Shown: positions 1 to 11,790 of the stretch, piece by piece | Layout of the letters: every line of letters begins with the position of its first letter | Numbering within the stretch: the first letter of the stretch is position 1 | Origin: Tenrec ecaudatus | Taxonomy: Eukaryota > Chordata > Mammalia > Afrosoricida > Tenrecidae | Assembly (NCBI RefSeq): GCF_050624435.1 | Contig: NC_134530.1 | Span: forward strand, 144,748,721-144,812,720 | Reading direction: 5' to 3' | DNA length: 64,000 nucleotides | The notes under the pieces: generated by a model | What the model saw: only the letters and a program-made list of their open reading frames with translations | Databases searched by the model: none | What the model was told of the DNA's origin: nothing | Program-made: the position numbers and the translations under genes

Positions 1-1169
1 ATTGACTTTCAACTACGATTTTCCTTTTAAGAATTACATCTTAAAATGTACATCCTCTGGCTGTCATGTTTTGAAAAGTAATACATTCTGGCAGGCCCTT
101 CTAGATTGCATGAGGTACAGTTCAAAATAAGGTGTTCGGTTGTTTCAGTCAGAGTTAGACATCTGTTAGATTTAAGACTTCTTTATGAGCAGATTTTCAC
201 TGACAATGTTGATAATTTTACGTCTGCTTTCTTAAGGCAGCCAGAGCGCTTATGCAAGGACAGCTTGAACTGTAGTTTGGGCCCATACAGGAGCCATTCA
301 CCTGCAGTAGTAGGAGAGCCTCTTGAGAGGAGGCCTTCGTGACTGACCTTTTATGTGAAAAATGAATTTTTAGGCAACACTTGTGGTCATTTTTTCCCCG
401 TCTTGACCAGTGTTTGGTTTTGAGATAAGAGATAGTAGATATGAGAGCATACGGACAAGTGGCACTTAACCCTGCTAGCGTTCTTCTGAAAGGGAGAACA
501 TTCAAGGTAGCCCCAGTGAACTACTAAGCTTAATGAAAAGATGTATGATTTAAATGGAGTTGGAAAGTAATAGTCCTGAAGTGTTCTTTGGCTATCTTAC
601 AATTGTGTGTTTTCTTAAAAGTAACAGATACTGTGTCCTTTGGTAACACCATTGAAGGTGGAATCTTAAATGGCTTTTTATTTTGCTCCTCTTTATGAGG
701 GTGGAGTCATCTTTATTGCTCCATGTAAATTATAGAATTAAAATAAAGGTGATAAAGGCTTGACTGGAATCCACCTTTTCATAGTTTCACAAGATTATAT
801 TTGGGCTACATTGATAAAAACCAATGAAATATTATAAACTCATTCCTTTCTGGATTTTTTTTTTTGTTTTGGACATATTTTACTTAGTTAAGTATAAAAG
901 ATGTTGTCAGTCCTATAATCTTTATTAATCTTAGTCATTTAAAAAATACAATCCCTATTCTACTTGTTATGTGTCTCTTCATACAGTAAATTCATCAAAG
1001 TTTGTGCCAGTGGGTATTATTGGTGCTCTTTAAAGTAAAGGTGGACTATCCAGGAAGGTCTTGTTAATGTTATGTTACTCTATAATGGCGTAGGGGAAAA
1101 AATATATATATATATTTTTTAATATTGTGAGCATTTGTACTGAATAACCTTTTTTTCCCCCCCCGCAAG
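1..1169. other. Repeat-poor intron or UTR-like sequence
   Basis: No recognisable interspersed repeat and no convincing coding frame. The text is AT-rich, with an AATAAA near 741 inside a run of A-rich sequence. Its lack of SINE or LINE copies, compared with the rest of the window, fits a transcribed part of a gene that ends just downstream. The open frames at 106-342 (+) and 218-505 (-) overlap each other and show no domain. Confidence 0.4.
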
Positions 1170-1215
1170 CAAAACTGGTGAACAGCGGATGAAGATACGG
1201 AATTCAAAGCTCTAA
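1170..1215 (+). CDS. Possible terminal coding exon of an unidentified gene (C-terminal 14 codons)
   Basis: A long pyrimidine tract (about 1150-1164) leads to GCAAG, giving a good 3' splice site at 1168-1169. After one leading base, the frame from 1171 reads KTGEQRMKIRNSKL and stops at TAA 1213-1215. The following 300 bases have no repeats and contain AATAAA at 1515-1520, as expected for a 3' UTR; a second AATAAA lies at 2043-2048. The exon would be in phase 1 (one base completes the preceding codon). I do not recognise the protein. The coding part is very short, so the frame is weak evidence and the splice site with the poly(A) signal carries the call. Alternatives are a noncoding RNA end or chance. 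Confidence 0.35.
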
Positions 1216-1535
1216 TGGACCTTTTGGAAGAGAAGTTGTGGCTTATGTGGAGTTTACATGGCCTCTTGATGGAAGACAGCTAATCTGTTTAGTATTTGTG
1301 CATTTTACTAAAATGGCAGCTTAAAGTTGTGTATCTGCTATTGTGATGCCAATGCCGGTGTTTTAAGTGGAAAAAAAATGACCTCTTTGCTTTGTGCTGT
1401 GTACACAAGATTTCTGGAAAAGTAAAGAAAAAACCCTTTTTATGGCTCACACAGCTTAAAAGTAGCTGTCACTCAAACATGCGCTCACAGTTGAGCTGCT
1501 TTTGTTTTATTCTAAATAAATTGTTTCTTTTGAGG
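1216..1535 (+). other. Probable 3' UTR with poly(A) signal
   Basis: Repeat-free sequence follows the proposed stop at 1213-1215. AATAAA at 1515-1520 is the first canonical signal, and a T/G-rich stretch follows it, as expected for cleavage. The distal AATAAA at 2043-2048 could give a longer form. This call depends on the upstream exon being real. Confidence 0.35.
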
Positions 1536-2640
1536 AAAATGTTTTTCTGCCTGGAAGTGAATTGACGGCAAACCTTTGACCCCTTTGTTTGCAGCTGAGG
1601 GGGTCCGTGCTGCTGCTCAGATCTTGTGTGTCGTGAGCAAGAAGCAGGGAGACCATCAATTTCACTCTGACTCACGGTGTGTCGATTCTGGAGGATCACT
1701 AGTGTTACTGTGACCCCCTTTGTTTGCGGTGAAGGGGATTGTTTGCTTCTCGGTCCTCAACTTGATGAGGAAATGGTGCTGTTTGCTGGCATGCAAGAAG
1801 CCGGGGCAAGCACCCTAAGCCTCACCACAGTGCACAAGTCGGGGGCTTTGCTGGTTTGAAGAGCTGGAGTTGCCGAAATTTAAGTTTGATTTATTTTGTT
1901 CACCCATCACGTTTGGCCTTAGTTCCATTTTTAATTTGAAGAAAAGTGTGAAATTGCTTTATCTTGCACTTAACATTTGAACCAAATTGCCAAAAAGAAA
2001 GAGAAATGCTCCGTTTGCTTTTTAAATGTTAATGATGGTGTTAATAAAGCCTTTCCTGACACACTGAGGAGCTCCTCCGTCTCCAGGGGCTTCTTACCAG
2101 TTACACAGTGATGGGTTTAGTTCTGAATGGATGAAGAGTTCCTGAGAGCTAGCGTTTGTAATTAGAACCGTTACTTGGTATCTGTGCCTTATTTGACCTG
2201 TGGTTCCACATGCCTTGGATGCGCATGCACCGTGACGGTTTCCTAGGTACGAACGCACACTCAGGCCCGGTCACTTCGGTTGGTAGTACAGATTGTGAGG
2301 AAAAAATGGAGGCGTCCTTAAGGAGGAAAAAGTATTTGCCTTTAGTTCCTGCATTATCCTGTACTCGGGCTCCTGAGCTGTGGAAGCCTGTTCCCAGTAC
2401 AGGAGAACAACTCCCCTGTTGGCAGCAGGAGACTTCGGTGCACAGTGACAACGCTGGAGTTCAAGAAGAAACCAGCAATGCTGCTGCACCATTGGCTTCA
2501 GACACCATTGTTGTTGTTTGCCAGTTTTAAACTTAGTTGCAGACGAAGACCACCTTGAAATGCAGGCTTGTTGGGCTTGTTTTGAATTGTACCTCGGATG
2601 GAAGAGCCCTAGTGCCTGTCTATCTCCATGCAGGATGATG

Positions 2641-2654
2641 ATTGCTAGGCAACA
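2641..2654. promoter_or_regulatory. X-box-like inverted motif
   Basis: The bases ATTGCTAGGCAAC form an imperfect inverted repeat around TA. The right half, GGCAAC, matches the RFX X-box half-site and the left half is degenerate. It lies about 90 bases upstream of the splice donor at 2739/2740, so it could sit in a promoter for the transcript starting here. RFX sites are typical of ciliary and testis genes, but one motif is weak evidence. Confidence 0.2.
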
Positions 2655-2679
2655 GGTGATTATCAACAAAGGATGCCAT

Positions 2680-2739
2680 GGTTATACTCTGCAAGGTGGT
2701 GTTCCAGTGGCAAACAGCTGTGTAAACTCTTGTAAACAG
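2680..2739 (+). other. Possible 5' noncoding exon ending at a strong splice donor
   Basis: ACAG|GTAAGA at 2736-2745 is close to an ideal 5' splice site in repeat-free sequence. No ATG-led frame crosses it convincingly. The next good acceptor on this strand is at 10583-10584, where an exon with a short 5' UTR and an ATG begins. This would be exon 1 joined to exon 2 across a 7.8-kb intron. The exon start is not visible, and there is no CpG island or TATA box. Confidence 0.3.
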
Positions 2740-2745
2740 GTAAGA

Positions 2746-4798
2746 GGGTTTTAAGAGGTCAAAATGCATTATAATTTAATAGGGTTGAGGGCTTTTAATA
2801 TTTTGGGTATGTTTCTCTGGCTGGAAATCTGGCTTTCCTTCACTAAAGTGTCATCTTTATGAAATTTCGGGCCAGAACTTTGGTTCTATTTGTTATTTTT
2901 ATTATTTTTTAAATGATTTTATTATGAGGGTCATAGCATAATAATGGTTATAGATTTCTTGATATCCTTTGGATTTTTCATTTACCATTAACCTTAGCCT
3001 TCCCTGTTAATTCTAATTTAATGGTAAGGAGGACTTGACTGCTATAAAACATTGCTCATTACAAACAGATTTATAAACCTTCAAGTTAAGAGTAAATTAT
3101 GATTTTTCTTTATACTCAGTAAAATGATGCCTTAGTACACCATAAGATTAGGATTTGTACATACTTTAATCAAAATGGCTAGCCTCCTTGCCCCTCAAAA
3201 AAATTATTGTAGTCACATTTACTCCAGCTTTAGAGAAGTGAATGGGCAGTGTTGAGAAAAGTCTGGCTGTTGTCTACTTGTATCATTTTCCTTGTCCATG
3301 TAGTCCTCCCAGCCCCAGCTGAGTTCTCAGAGTCACCCTTAACATGAATCAGTTGTGAGGCTTTGTCAGCTTATCCCAGGTGGAACTTTGCTAGTGTCTA
3401 AACATTTTGACTAGATAGGTTTTCTATTTTAGTGAAATTTTAACTGCAGTGGCTACTTGTTCAATAGGTTTGATTGCACCCCCAGGTTTTTTAGTGGGAC
3501 AGCTTATGTATCCGTACTTTAATATAGCAAAAGGGGGCAATTCAAAGTAGTGTGTTTTTGGGTTTTTTTTAATTCTCAGTGTCCCATTTATGATTTTTTA
3601 AAGTGGACCTGTTTATAAAGTTGCTGGTATTAAAACTTTACTAATTCACATTTCTTTTAGCATCTTATATTGTTGGTGAAATGTCATTTTTCGCTGTATT
3701 CATTTTTTTCATAATAGTCTAATCTGAAAGCCCGATGAGTAGCTTCTCTAACAAATATACTTTAATAATGGGAGGAATCTCATGTGATACTTTCTACACA
3801 ATTTTAAAGTCTTGTGCTTCATCTCAAGTAAGAGCCCTAAAGCCCCCCAAAAAACAAACCTATTGAAAGCAGGGCATTTGTTTATTTGTATTTAGAATCT
3901 TCTCAACTACAGAAGGGGAAAAGTATTACTTGCGGTAGAGTGTTAGACTCAGAATTGATTTTATAAGTTGGCAACTGACCTTTTGAATTATTTCTGTGAC
4001 TTTCAGGTATGTTTGAATAGGCTCCAAGCTTAGAGCTGCACTATAAAGGAGATAGTGCTAAGACTTTTAAGTACTTTTTCATTGACTTAGGCTCATTTTT
4101 GAAAGCATGGCTGTGTTACTGAAAATAGGGGTTATCCTGACTCAATGAAATAATTTACATCTTAAGAATTGCCATTTTTGTAACTCCCATCGTGTCACTG
4201 TTCACAAGTGGTCTGTCTGAGACAGTGTGTTCCATGGTTGAGGTTTCGTAGCGTCTGTTTTTTCTTTTAGCAGTATGATTATGGTGTCTGACCTCCATTG
4301 TGTGCACCAATTCTTTGGCCCTCCTTCCTTGAACTTTATTTTGTTTGTTTTCTGGATTATCCTTTTAAATTCTGAGTGGATGAGTTTACTGAATTTGAGT
4401 TTGAGTGTCTTCAAATCTCCACAACACTGGTCTTATTAACCAAGAGGAGAGATTTAACTTTGAAGTAAAAAATTTTTACATGCTTCAAATGGAATGGCCG
4501 TGATGGTAACCTTTCAACTTAGTTTCTCTACAGTCATTTTGGTGTTGACTATGTTAGGGACTAAGGTGCCAAGCATGTAGAAGAAAGTATCAAATTGTCC
4601 CTACCCCCTTCAGCAGCTTTTATTATTATTTTTTTTTAGTCTGTGCATCACCTTATAAATACCAGGAAAAGAGTTTACAGATTAGGACAGCTGTAAGTGA
4701 GATATTGGCCATTGATGAATGTCTAATGAATTATTAGGAATGGTAATGTGTCTATGAACTGATGACTTCAAGTGTAATAGTTGAATAGGTAGAGACAA
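2746..4798. other. Intron-like sequence, no gene or clear repeat seen
   Basis: AT-rich with many short homopolymer runs. No SINE tail, no LINE 3' end and no exon with paired splice sites was recognised. The minus frame at 4202-4414 (70 codons) has no coding features. Confidence 0.4.
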
Positions 4799-5010
4799 GG
4801 AGCTCTGGTGGTATAATGAATGGTTATGCATTGGTGGCTTGCGAACCTTAAGGTAAGCAGTTTGAAACCATCAGCAGCTCTGAAGAAAACTGGGGCTTTC
4901 AACTCCCATAAACAGTTACAGTCTCGTAAAGTCACAGGGAGTTCCACCCTGCCCTATAGGGTCTCCATGAGTTGGTATCGACGCAATGGCAGTGAGTTTG
5001 GTTTTGAGGT
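4799..5010 (+). repeat. AfroSINE, near full length
   Basis: A tRNA-like head (ggtggtataatgaatggtta) is followed by a 'gcagtttgaaacc' B-box-like part, the 'tcccataaacagttacag' body and the tail 'gcaatggcagtgagtttggt'. Sense orientation, moderately diverged. Confidence 0.8.
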
Positions 5011-5221
5011 GGACACACATGGAATAGTGGAAGGAATTTGGGATTGACCTGTCAAGCAGTGAAGCATGAAGGTAGATTTCAGAAGTTTGTAGATGGTGCA
5101 GAAGGAAGCCTGGGAAACCATTAAACAGTTGAACCAACACAAACAACAGGGAATCCTGGAGGACAAGTAAGTTTGTGTGCGGTGGGAGGTGGTGGTGATC
5201 AGTTTGAGGTATATTGATATA

Positions 5222-5325
5222 GAGGGTGGAATTATTAATAGTCATTTATTGAGTAGGCCAAGCTGCCTTCCAAGTACTGTATACACATTGTCTCATTTAA
5301 GACTCACCATGAGCCATAATCAGAC
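5222..5325. repeat. MIR-like fragment
   Basis: The text from 'catttattgagtaggcc' through 'attgtctcatttaa' and 'accatgagccataatc' has the wording of the MIR core and 3' region. Short and old. Confidence 0.4.
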
Positions 5326-5954
5326 TGCTAGTCTGTGACAGCCAGGGGCCTAACCTGATCTTGACCACAGCTAGGACTCTTCCTTACTACATTTTTCCTG
5401 GAGAAAGGGCATGGCATTAAAGCTGCAAACTTGAGACCGGTCTAGACAGTGGGTTTCAAGCATTTGAAGAAATGTGAGAAATAGTGTTGAGAAAAGACTT
5501 CATCCTCAGATCTTTTGGGGTTTGTTAGAACCACAAGACTCATGAATCTTTGTTCTTCTAAAGCTTCCAGGTAAACCTGATATACTTTGCGGGCAGTAGA
5601 CGACATACATGTTGGGTAACTTTGGCTGATCGTAGAGTACTGAGGTGTACACTAGGGTAATGTCATATTGGAGGCAGGCAAAGAAGCTCACCTAGTAGAG
5701 CCAGAGGAGTGTGTTGTCTCTGGAACTGAGGGGCGCTGCTTCCAGAAGATAAATTCAAGGGGACTGCAGCAGATGAGGAAAATTATAGCCCGTGGTGCTG
5801 TGGGATTGATTACATTTGCCTCAAGGGTGGTCACATATAGTTTCTCCAAGGAACTCAGTTCAGCTTAACATTTAATTTTGCTTTGTGACTGTGAGGAAAA
5901 GTCAATGTGCTAAAGAGATACCAGAAAAAATTGGTAGTTTGGCTGAGGGTTGAT

Positions 5955-6265
5955 TGCATTGCTTACTGTTAGTTGATTTCGACTCATGGCGACCTTAGGA
6001 ACCAAATGTCACTCAGTCCCGAGTCATCCTCACAATTACGAGCATGCTTGCCTTCAACATGGGTGACTATTAATACAAATCCAACTCACTGACGGTCTCC
6101 CTCCACTTGGTTCTCTACTCTACCAAATGATCTCTAGAGATTCATCACCCCTCATGGTGTGTGTCTGAAGCAAATGAGATGGACAATGTTTAGTTGTAAT
6201 CCACAGGGTTTTCATTGGCTAATTTTTGGGAGCAGATCGATTGCCAAGACATAGTTAGGTGTTAA
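5955..6265 (-). repeat. AfroSINE-family composite, antisense
   Basis: It begins with the antisense tail text 'ttgatttcgactcatggcga' and ends with 'ggttttcattggctaattt' near 6210-6230, the downstream part seen in longer AfroSINE variants. The middle diverges from the short AfroSINE and looks like the extended form. Confidence 0.55.
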
Positions 6266-6568
6266 TTTAAGTATCCCTGAGTTTCCAAATGTTTATCTAA
6301 AAATGTTATAACTGCAATCTATCCTGAAATTGAAAGTAAGTTCATGTGTATATCCACCTGTGAATTGTTTTTGGTTATTGGACTGTCATCTTGCTGTTAC
6401 TCTTTATTAATTTACTACTAGAATTAAGGTAGAAAATGGAGTGTGCTTTTGATTTGTAATGGTTTCAAGATTCCTTATTTTGAATGATTTATATTGTGTT
6501 TGTCTTCCATTAGTATAGCTTGTTAATTCTTCAGATATTTAGTGTTGATTATATATGTTGTTTATATA

Positions 6569-6765
6569 AAACCAAACTCCAGTGACTTTGAATTGATTCT
6601 GACTGAAAGTAACTCTGTAGGACAGATTAATACTGCCCCATAAGGTTTCTGAGGCTGTAAATCTTGGAAATCAGCACACATCTTTCTTCCTTGGAGTGGC
6701 TAGTGGGTTCCAACCACCAACTTTTGGGTTGGCAAGTGAATGCTAAACCACTGTGCCACCAGAAG
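6569..6765 (-). repeat. AfroSINE, antisense
   Basis: Runs from 'accaaactccagtgactttg' to 'aaaccactgtgccacc', the reverse complement of the AfroSINE tail-to-head order. Moderately diverged. Confidence 0.75.
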
Positions 6766-6819
6766 ATAACAGACATTTTTCCATGAGCTAGATTTTGTCT
6801 AGGAAGGGAGGCACTAAAT

Positions 6820-6955
6820 GTCACGGCTTTATGGCCAAGGACAAAGGGTTTGGATTTTAGTTTTAAATGCTAATGGCAATCTGAAGCCACTGGAACTTTT
6901 AGGCAGGGGTATGATATGATTTGATCAAGATTTGACTGTCTCTGGAAAAAAATTC
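6820..6955 (+). repeat. Ancient mammalian repeat fragment
   Basis: The phrase 'ggcaatctgaagccactgg' followed by 'gcaggggtatgatatgattt' resembles an old mammal-wide repeat. A related phrase recurs at about 59110-59160 ('gcaatgggaggtcactaaac'). The family is not assigned. Confidence 0.4.
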
Positions 6956-7399
6956 ACTACCTCACATGATAATGGAGTATATTATGTTTTTTTCCCAATG
7001 GCAGTGAATATAGTACTTCAGATTATCTTAAGGCATGAATATGCTCTTGTTTTAGATAGCCATGTTTGATTTTATTGTCATAATCTGTTTTCTTTATGGT
7101 TTATAATTGTTGGCCACCTTGAGGTTTTAACCATAACTGTATTTTATAACTTATAGTTTTAAATACTGAATTATTTTCTGACCCCAAGTGACCAACAGGA
7201 AAAGGCCTTAATGAAATTTTTTATGAACAGGAATGCTATTTATTACGTTATATCCAGACAACATTACAGACACAGTAATACCTAGAGTTGGCTATACACA
7301 TGTGTATTTTAAGGCCTAATGGAGAACTTTAGTTTACATTTTAGCATATACAAATTTGTTATCAATATTTTATCCAGCTGTCAAGCATCTGATATATTT

Positions 7400-7591
7400 A
7401 CTGCCACCAAGTCAATTCTAAGTCATAGTGACCCTATAGGACAGAGTAGAACCTCCCCTTTGAGTTTCCAAGACTTACTATTTATGGGAGTAGCGAGTCT
7501 CTTTTTTCTCCTACAGAGCACCTGGCGGTTTTGAACGGTTGACCTTGTTTAGCAGTCAGTCTCATGCATAACCCCTACACCACAAGGACTC
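7400..7591 (-). repeat. AfroSINE, antisense
   Basis: Starts 'ctgccaccaagtcaattcta' and ends 'acaccacaaggactc'. The internal text 'gaccctataggacagagtag' is the typical antisense body. Confidence 0.8.
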
Positions 7592-7622
<31 letters not shown>

Positions 7623-7632
7623 GCTTGCTTTA
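7591..7632 (+). repeat. (GT)n microsatellite with TTGC repeats
   Basis: About twelve GT dinucleotides followed by three TTGC-like units. It lies directly at the end of an antisense AfroSINE. Confidence 0.9.
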
Positions 7633-7734
7633 CCTGCAGAACTGCTTCAGTAAATTAAACTTAGTTAGAATATTTCTGTTTTATAGCAAAGACTTCAATT
7701 CAGCTCTAGCACACATTAAAATCCCCTGCGGAAC

Positions 7735-8510
7735 ATTTTTTGGGGGAATTTTTTTGGTGGTGAAAATAAACAGCATACATACATCATATCAATAATTTCT
7801 ACAAGTGTAATTCAGTGACATTGATTATATCATTCAAAGTATGCAACCATTCTCACTGTCCTTTCCCAAATAATTCCACCACCATTAATACACTCAATGC
7901 CCCTAAGCAGAAACACTCGCTTCCCACCCCTGGTTACTACTAATCATTTTTAGTTCTATATTTTCACTTACTTAAGCAACATCATACAATACTTGCTCTC
8001 ACTTGGCACAATATTTCAGACTGCATCCATGTAGTGGCAGATGCATTTAGGCTTCATTTCTCTATGGCACTGTAGTATTTCATTGTGTGGATATACCACA
8101 TTTTATTTCAGCTGTATCGGATGGATATATTTTTGTTGTTATCGTGAAAAGTGTCATAGTGGACATGGGGGTATAGGTCTCAGTTCTATGTTCATCATTT
8201 TAAACTTTCCCACTGCAGCTGTGTCATTTTATGCCCCCACCAGCAATGGATGAGGGTTCTACTCTCTGCAGCATCCCCAGCTTCTCCCCTTGTTTGATTG
8301 GTTGGTTTTGGTCAGTGCCATTCTATAGGCATGAGATGATAGCTTGTGATGGTTTGGGTCTGCATCTCTAATGCCTAATAATTGTGGACCTTTTCATGTG
8401 CTTGTTGACAGTTTGAATGTCCTCCCTGGTGAAATGCCTGTTTACATCATTTCCTTATTGTTTGACCAAGCTGTTTGTCTTTTTGTTGTTAAGTGGTAGA
8501 AGTTTTTAAG

Positions 8511-8556
<46 letters not shown>

Positions 8557-8635
8557 TATAAGGACCTTACCTGATAGAGGATGCCTGGAGGAACTTTGTA
8601 TTGCCAATATCTGGACCCTCTGAGAGACTGTTTTT
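7735..8635 (-). repeat. Old L1 3'-end fragment, antisense
   Basis: The text 'actgtagtatttcattgtgt', then 'ggatataccacattttattt', then 'cccaccagcaatggatgagg' follows the order of mammalian L1 3' regions read from the opposite strand. It is interrupted by a CA repeat at 8514-8553. The + frame at 8041-8253 inside it is a chance frame. Confidence 0.7.
8514..8553 (+). repeat. (CA)n microsatellite
   Basis: About twenty uninterrupted CA units. Confidence 0.95.
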
Positions 8636-8639
8636 TTTT

Positions 8640-8760
8640 TTTAATTAATTAATTTATTTATTTTAACAATTTATTGGGGCTGATACAATTCTTTTCACAG
8701 TTCATACATATACATACATCAATTGTATAAAGCACATCTGTACAGTCTTTGCCCTAATCA
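8640..8760 (-). repeat. Young L1-like 3' end, antisense, 5'-truncated
   Basis: After a T-rich run, the sequence reads 'caatttattggggctgatac', then 'catacatcaattgtataaag' and 'acagtctttgccctaatca'. This is the terminal 120 bases of the L1-like family that recurs throughout the window. Confidence 0.75.
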
Positions 8761-8999
8761 TTTTTTTTCTCGAGACTGGTTTTAACTGGTCTACATCACG
8801 TGGGTTTCTCTCTCATAAGTTTCAGATAATTTTTTTCTTGTTTGCTTCTTTTTAAGTGGCTCGGGTGATTCTAATGTGCAGCCAGGGTTTAGAACGAGTG
8901 TATAGACAAATCTCCTGTGTACTCTTATAAATAGACCCACAGTTGACCTACAGAATTGTTTGAAAATCAAAAAAACTGTTTGAAACTGCCTCATCTTTC

Positions 9000-10580
9000 T
9001 CCCTGGAAGTGACTGGCAAGTTTTAACTACTGACTTGTTGGTTGGTGGCTGAGGCTTTAACGGCTAACACGGGTAAGGCTTCTATATTTCGGTCTATTCT
9101 TAGTCTGAGAATCCATCCTGTTCAGAGTGTAGTCTGCAGCCCAGCAGCAGTTGCATCACTTGGACACTAGTCAGAAACGCAGCACTTCAGGGGCCACACC
9201 CAGGCTCACTAAATGAGCTTAACGAGCTCTTACATGATTTTTATGGACATTTTAAAGTTTGAGAAACACTACTCTAGATTATCTTGTGTGGTAGAAATGG
9301 GCAGATAGAGACGTATCTCGGGCATAAGGCTTTGTGTATCAGGCACTGGACTGACATTTCCTCTGAAGAACTTAATGTTTTCCAAAAGTTGGAACAAAGA
9401 GTTGTTATGTCAGGAGCTTCAGGTGACCAGGAAAATAACCAGAGGCCTCTCTCCAAGGCAGAAAGGAGGCGGCGGTCACTGCCCTGGCCTCCCTGGTTGG
9501 TTGGTTTCTGTTAAGCTTATTTTCTTTTTTTCTCTTCTCATTTCATTCTGTTACCCTCTTGATTGTGAGATCAAGAGAGCAGTGGTTTGTTTTTTTTTAA
9601 TAGATGCAGGTGAGGGTATTTGAGACAAGTGTTTGCTAATAGTTCCTTGCTTCTAATAAAATTTGATAGCACTGAGTAAAGAAAAGAATTTTTTAGGATG
9701 TTTAAAAAAACTTTAATATTTTATGGTGTAAATTACAACAGGATTTTGCCATCTGAACCATTGTTGCTTGTAAACTTTATTGACAGTAATTGCATTGACC
9801 ATGGTGTACAATCTCCACCAGCCTCCCCCAATGTTTTTGGCACCCTGAATAGAAACTCAGTGCTCTTCAGGCAATAGTTTCTCGCCCCCTCGCCCTCAGG
9901 TCCACAAAGCCACCAGTCTAGATGTTTCAGATAAGTGGGAAGGATCATTTTTAAAAGTACACTGCGCCAACTAAGATAAAATTAAGATGAATATGTATTA
10001 AAGGGAAAGGTCCAATATAAATGTTCAGAGGATGCTGTAATTGAAGTGTTGCAGTTTTAAACACAAGAATAATTTAAATGTGGTGTAAGGTCAGTATTAA
10101 GAGAAAAGATTAAATACATTCACCAAGCAATATATTGAGATAGAATGAAAGTTGCAGCCTGATGTTTTTCAAATCCCACAATTACATGTGAATTGGTAGA
10201 TCCGATTTCAAGGGACTCTCAAGCACAGGATTGTTAATTTCTCTAGAAAATTTTCCTAAAGTTCATTTGAGATTTCTAGATTTTTCCTGATAAATGAGAT
10301 GTTTTGTTTTTGATTACCAAAGTTATCCCCATTTCTGTCATACACTGAAGTTTTCTCTTCAATGTAGAGCCTTCAAGGTGTTCTGAACCTTCAAACACAT
10401 TTTCTTTTGTTTGTTGCCCCTTAAGATTTAGAGGTATCTGAAGCCTTGATACATTAAAATAAGTAAGTAAGTGCGGTGTTGGAGCCCCCTCTACTACTTT
10501 GTTTTCTAATAGCCAAGTGTAAGGCAGCATTTTTAAGTTCAGTAATTGGTTAAACATCTTTTTTCCTCCTGGGTCTCTTT
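9000..10580. other. Intron-like sequence, no gene seen
   Basis: Mostly unique sequence with a possible old SINE remnant near 9030-9090. The overlapping frames at 9274-9456, 9284-9514 and 9375-9623 are mutually exclusive and have no splice support. Confidence 0.35.
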
Positions 10581-10584
10581 TTAG

Positions 10585-10745
10585 GAACTACTGACAATCA
10601 AAAAACCTATAGCCGACTTTGGAATCTGACTTTATTATTCTGCACGTAAAAGATGAGTTCTAATTGGCAGACTTCTGGCATTGGCACTTGCCCTCCTGTT
10701 TCTATAGAAACTGGGTTGGAAGTCAGAGCTGCACAAAGGGAAAGG
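10585..10745 (+). CDS. Probable start exon: short 5' UTR plus first 31 codons of an unidentified protein
   Basis: A pyrimidine-rich tract ends in TTTTTAG at 10584, a strong 3' splice site. The exon carries 68 bases of 5' UTR, then ATG at 10653-10655. The frame reads MSSNWQTSGIGTCPP and continues VSIETGLEVRAAQRER to 10745, where AGG|GTAAGT gives a near-ideal 5' splice site in phase 0. UAA and UGA codons just upstream close the frame, so this ATG is the first in-frame start. The upstream exon may be the one ending at 2739. I do not recognise the N-terminus; it has no signal peptide or membrane segment, and its last residues (EVRAAQRER) could begin a helix. The paired strong splice sites and start position make this the best exon in the window. 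The next exon is not certain; 40648-40751 is phase-compatible. Confidence 0.55.
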
Positions 10746-10751
10746 GTAAGT

Positions 10752-11790
10752 TTCTTTGAAATTCCATATTTATAAACCCGTATCTTATTAACTGTGACAT
10801 GGTGTCAGCTTTCACATTAGGACCCAGACTCAGATGTGAACTATAAAATTTCACTTGAATGGAAACTGACATCAAGTCATTAAACATAATAGGAGGGTTT
10901 AAATATGGATTTATTTTTCTCATGACTCAGACTTCATTTCTTGAAGCAATGGGTTGAAAGAACTCAATATAATACGTCTCACTTTCAGTTGTTCCTAATT
11001 TGGAGGGTCATAAAATTGGATTTAGCCTCTTAGATCTAATTCTTTAGTACTTTTCTGGTAAGTAGGAATTAGTATATAAAAGACGTACAGAAGATGTTTT
11101 AAAGTCTGCATGAATTATATGTCTTCAGAGCACATCTGGTAATTATTATTATAAAACATGCTGTATTACTGACCAGGTTTTTTAGACGCTCTTCTCTTAG
11201 ACAAGCGGGATGGGGTCAACTGTTGGGGGCCATGCACTTGACCTCCTCCAGGCAGGCACACATTATTCATAGAGCCTGAGACACCTGCCAGTTGGTGAGT
11301 CCTCTTATTGCCGTGGCCTCGAAGGACTAGGCTGCTTAGATGGGACAGTCACGTTGGAAAACTCACTCTGTTCTGTAGATTGGTGTTTGTAAATGGCCCA
11401 CTAAACACTCACTAGTTTGGCATCTTGGGAGGAAGGTACCAGCTCTTTGCAAAAGTTGTCTCATGTCCTTGGTCCTGGCATACTACTTTTAAGGGATGGG
11501 CTTCCCTTCCTCTACAGAGAGAGCATTGAGGATGGATGATAGGAACCAAAGGATGGCAAATAAATTGACTTTATTAAATCTCAGATCATAGTTGTAAAAA
11601 TAGAAGCGAAAGTTGGATGCAAACTTATTTTTTCAAGTGTGCTTCACAGGTCCCTGATCATTTAGGCCTAAAAGTGAATCTTCATTAAAAATGTTGCTTA
11701 ACTATTAGTGTTTATCCTGCTGGTTTCTATTTTGCTTATACTGAGGCTCAAATGAGGTAAAAATAAAATTGAACTTGTAATTTTCTAACC
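10752..11790. other. Intron-like unique sequence
   Basis: No repeat was recognised. A possible acceptor near 11190 (tctcttag) is not followed by an open frame with a donor. Confidence 0.35.

Noticed and set aside
2271..2669. 132-codon minus frame near the possible first exon
   Set aside because: Overlaps + frames at 2210-2530 and 2518-2754; no domain, splice site or conserved feature visible.
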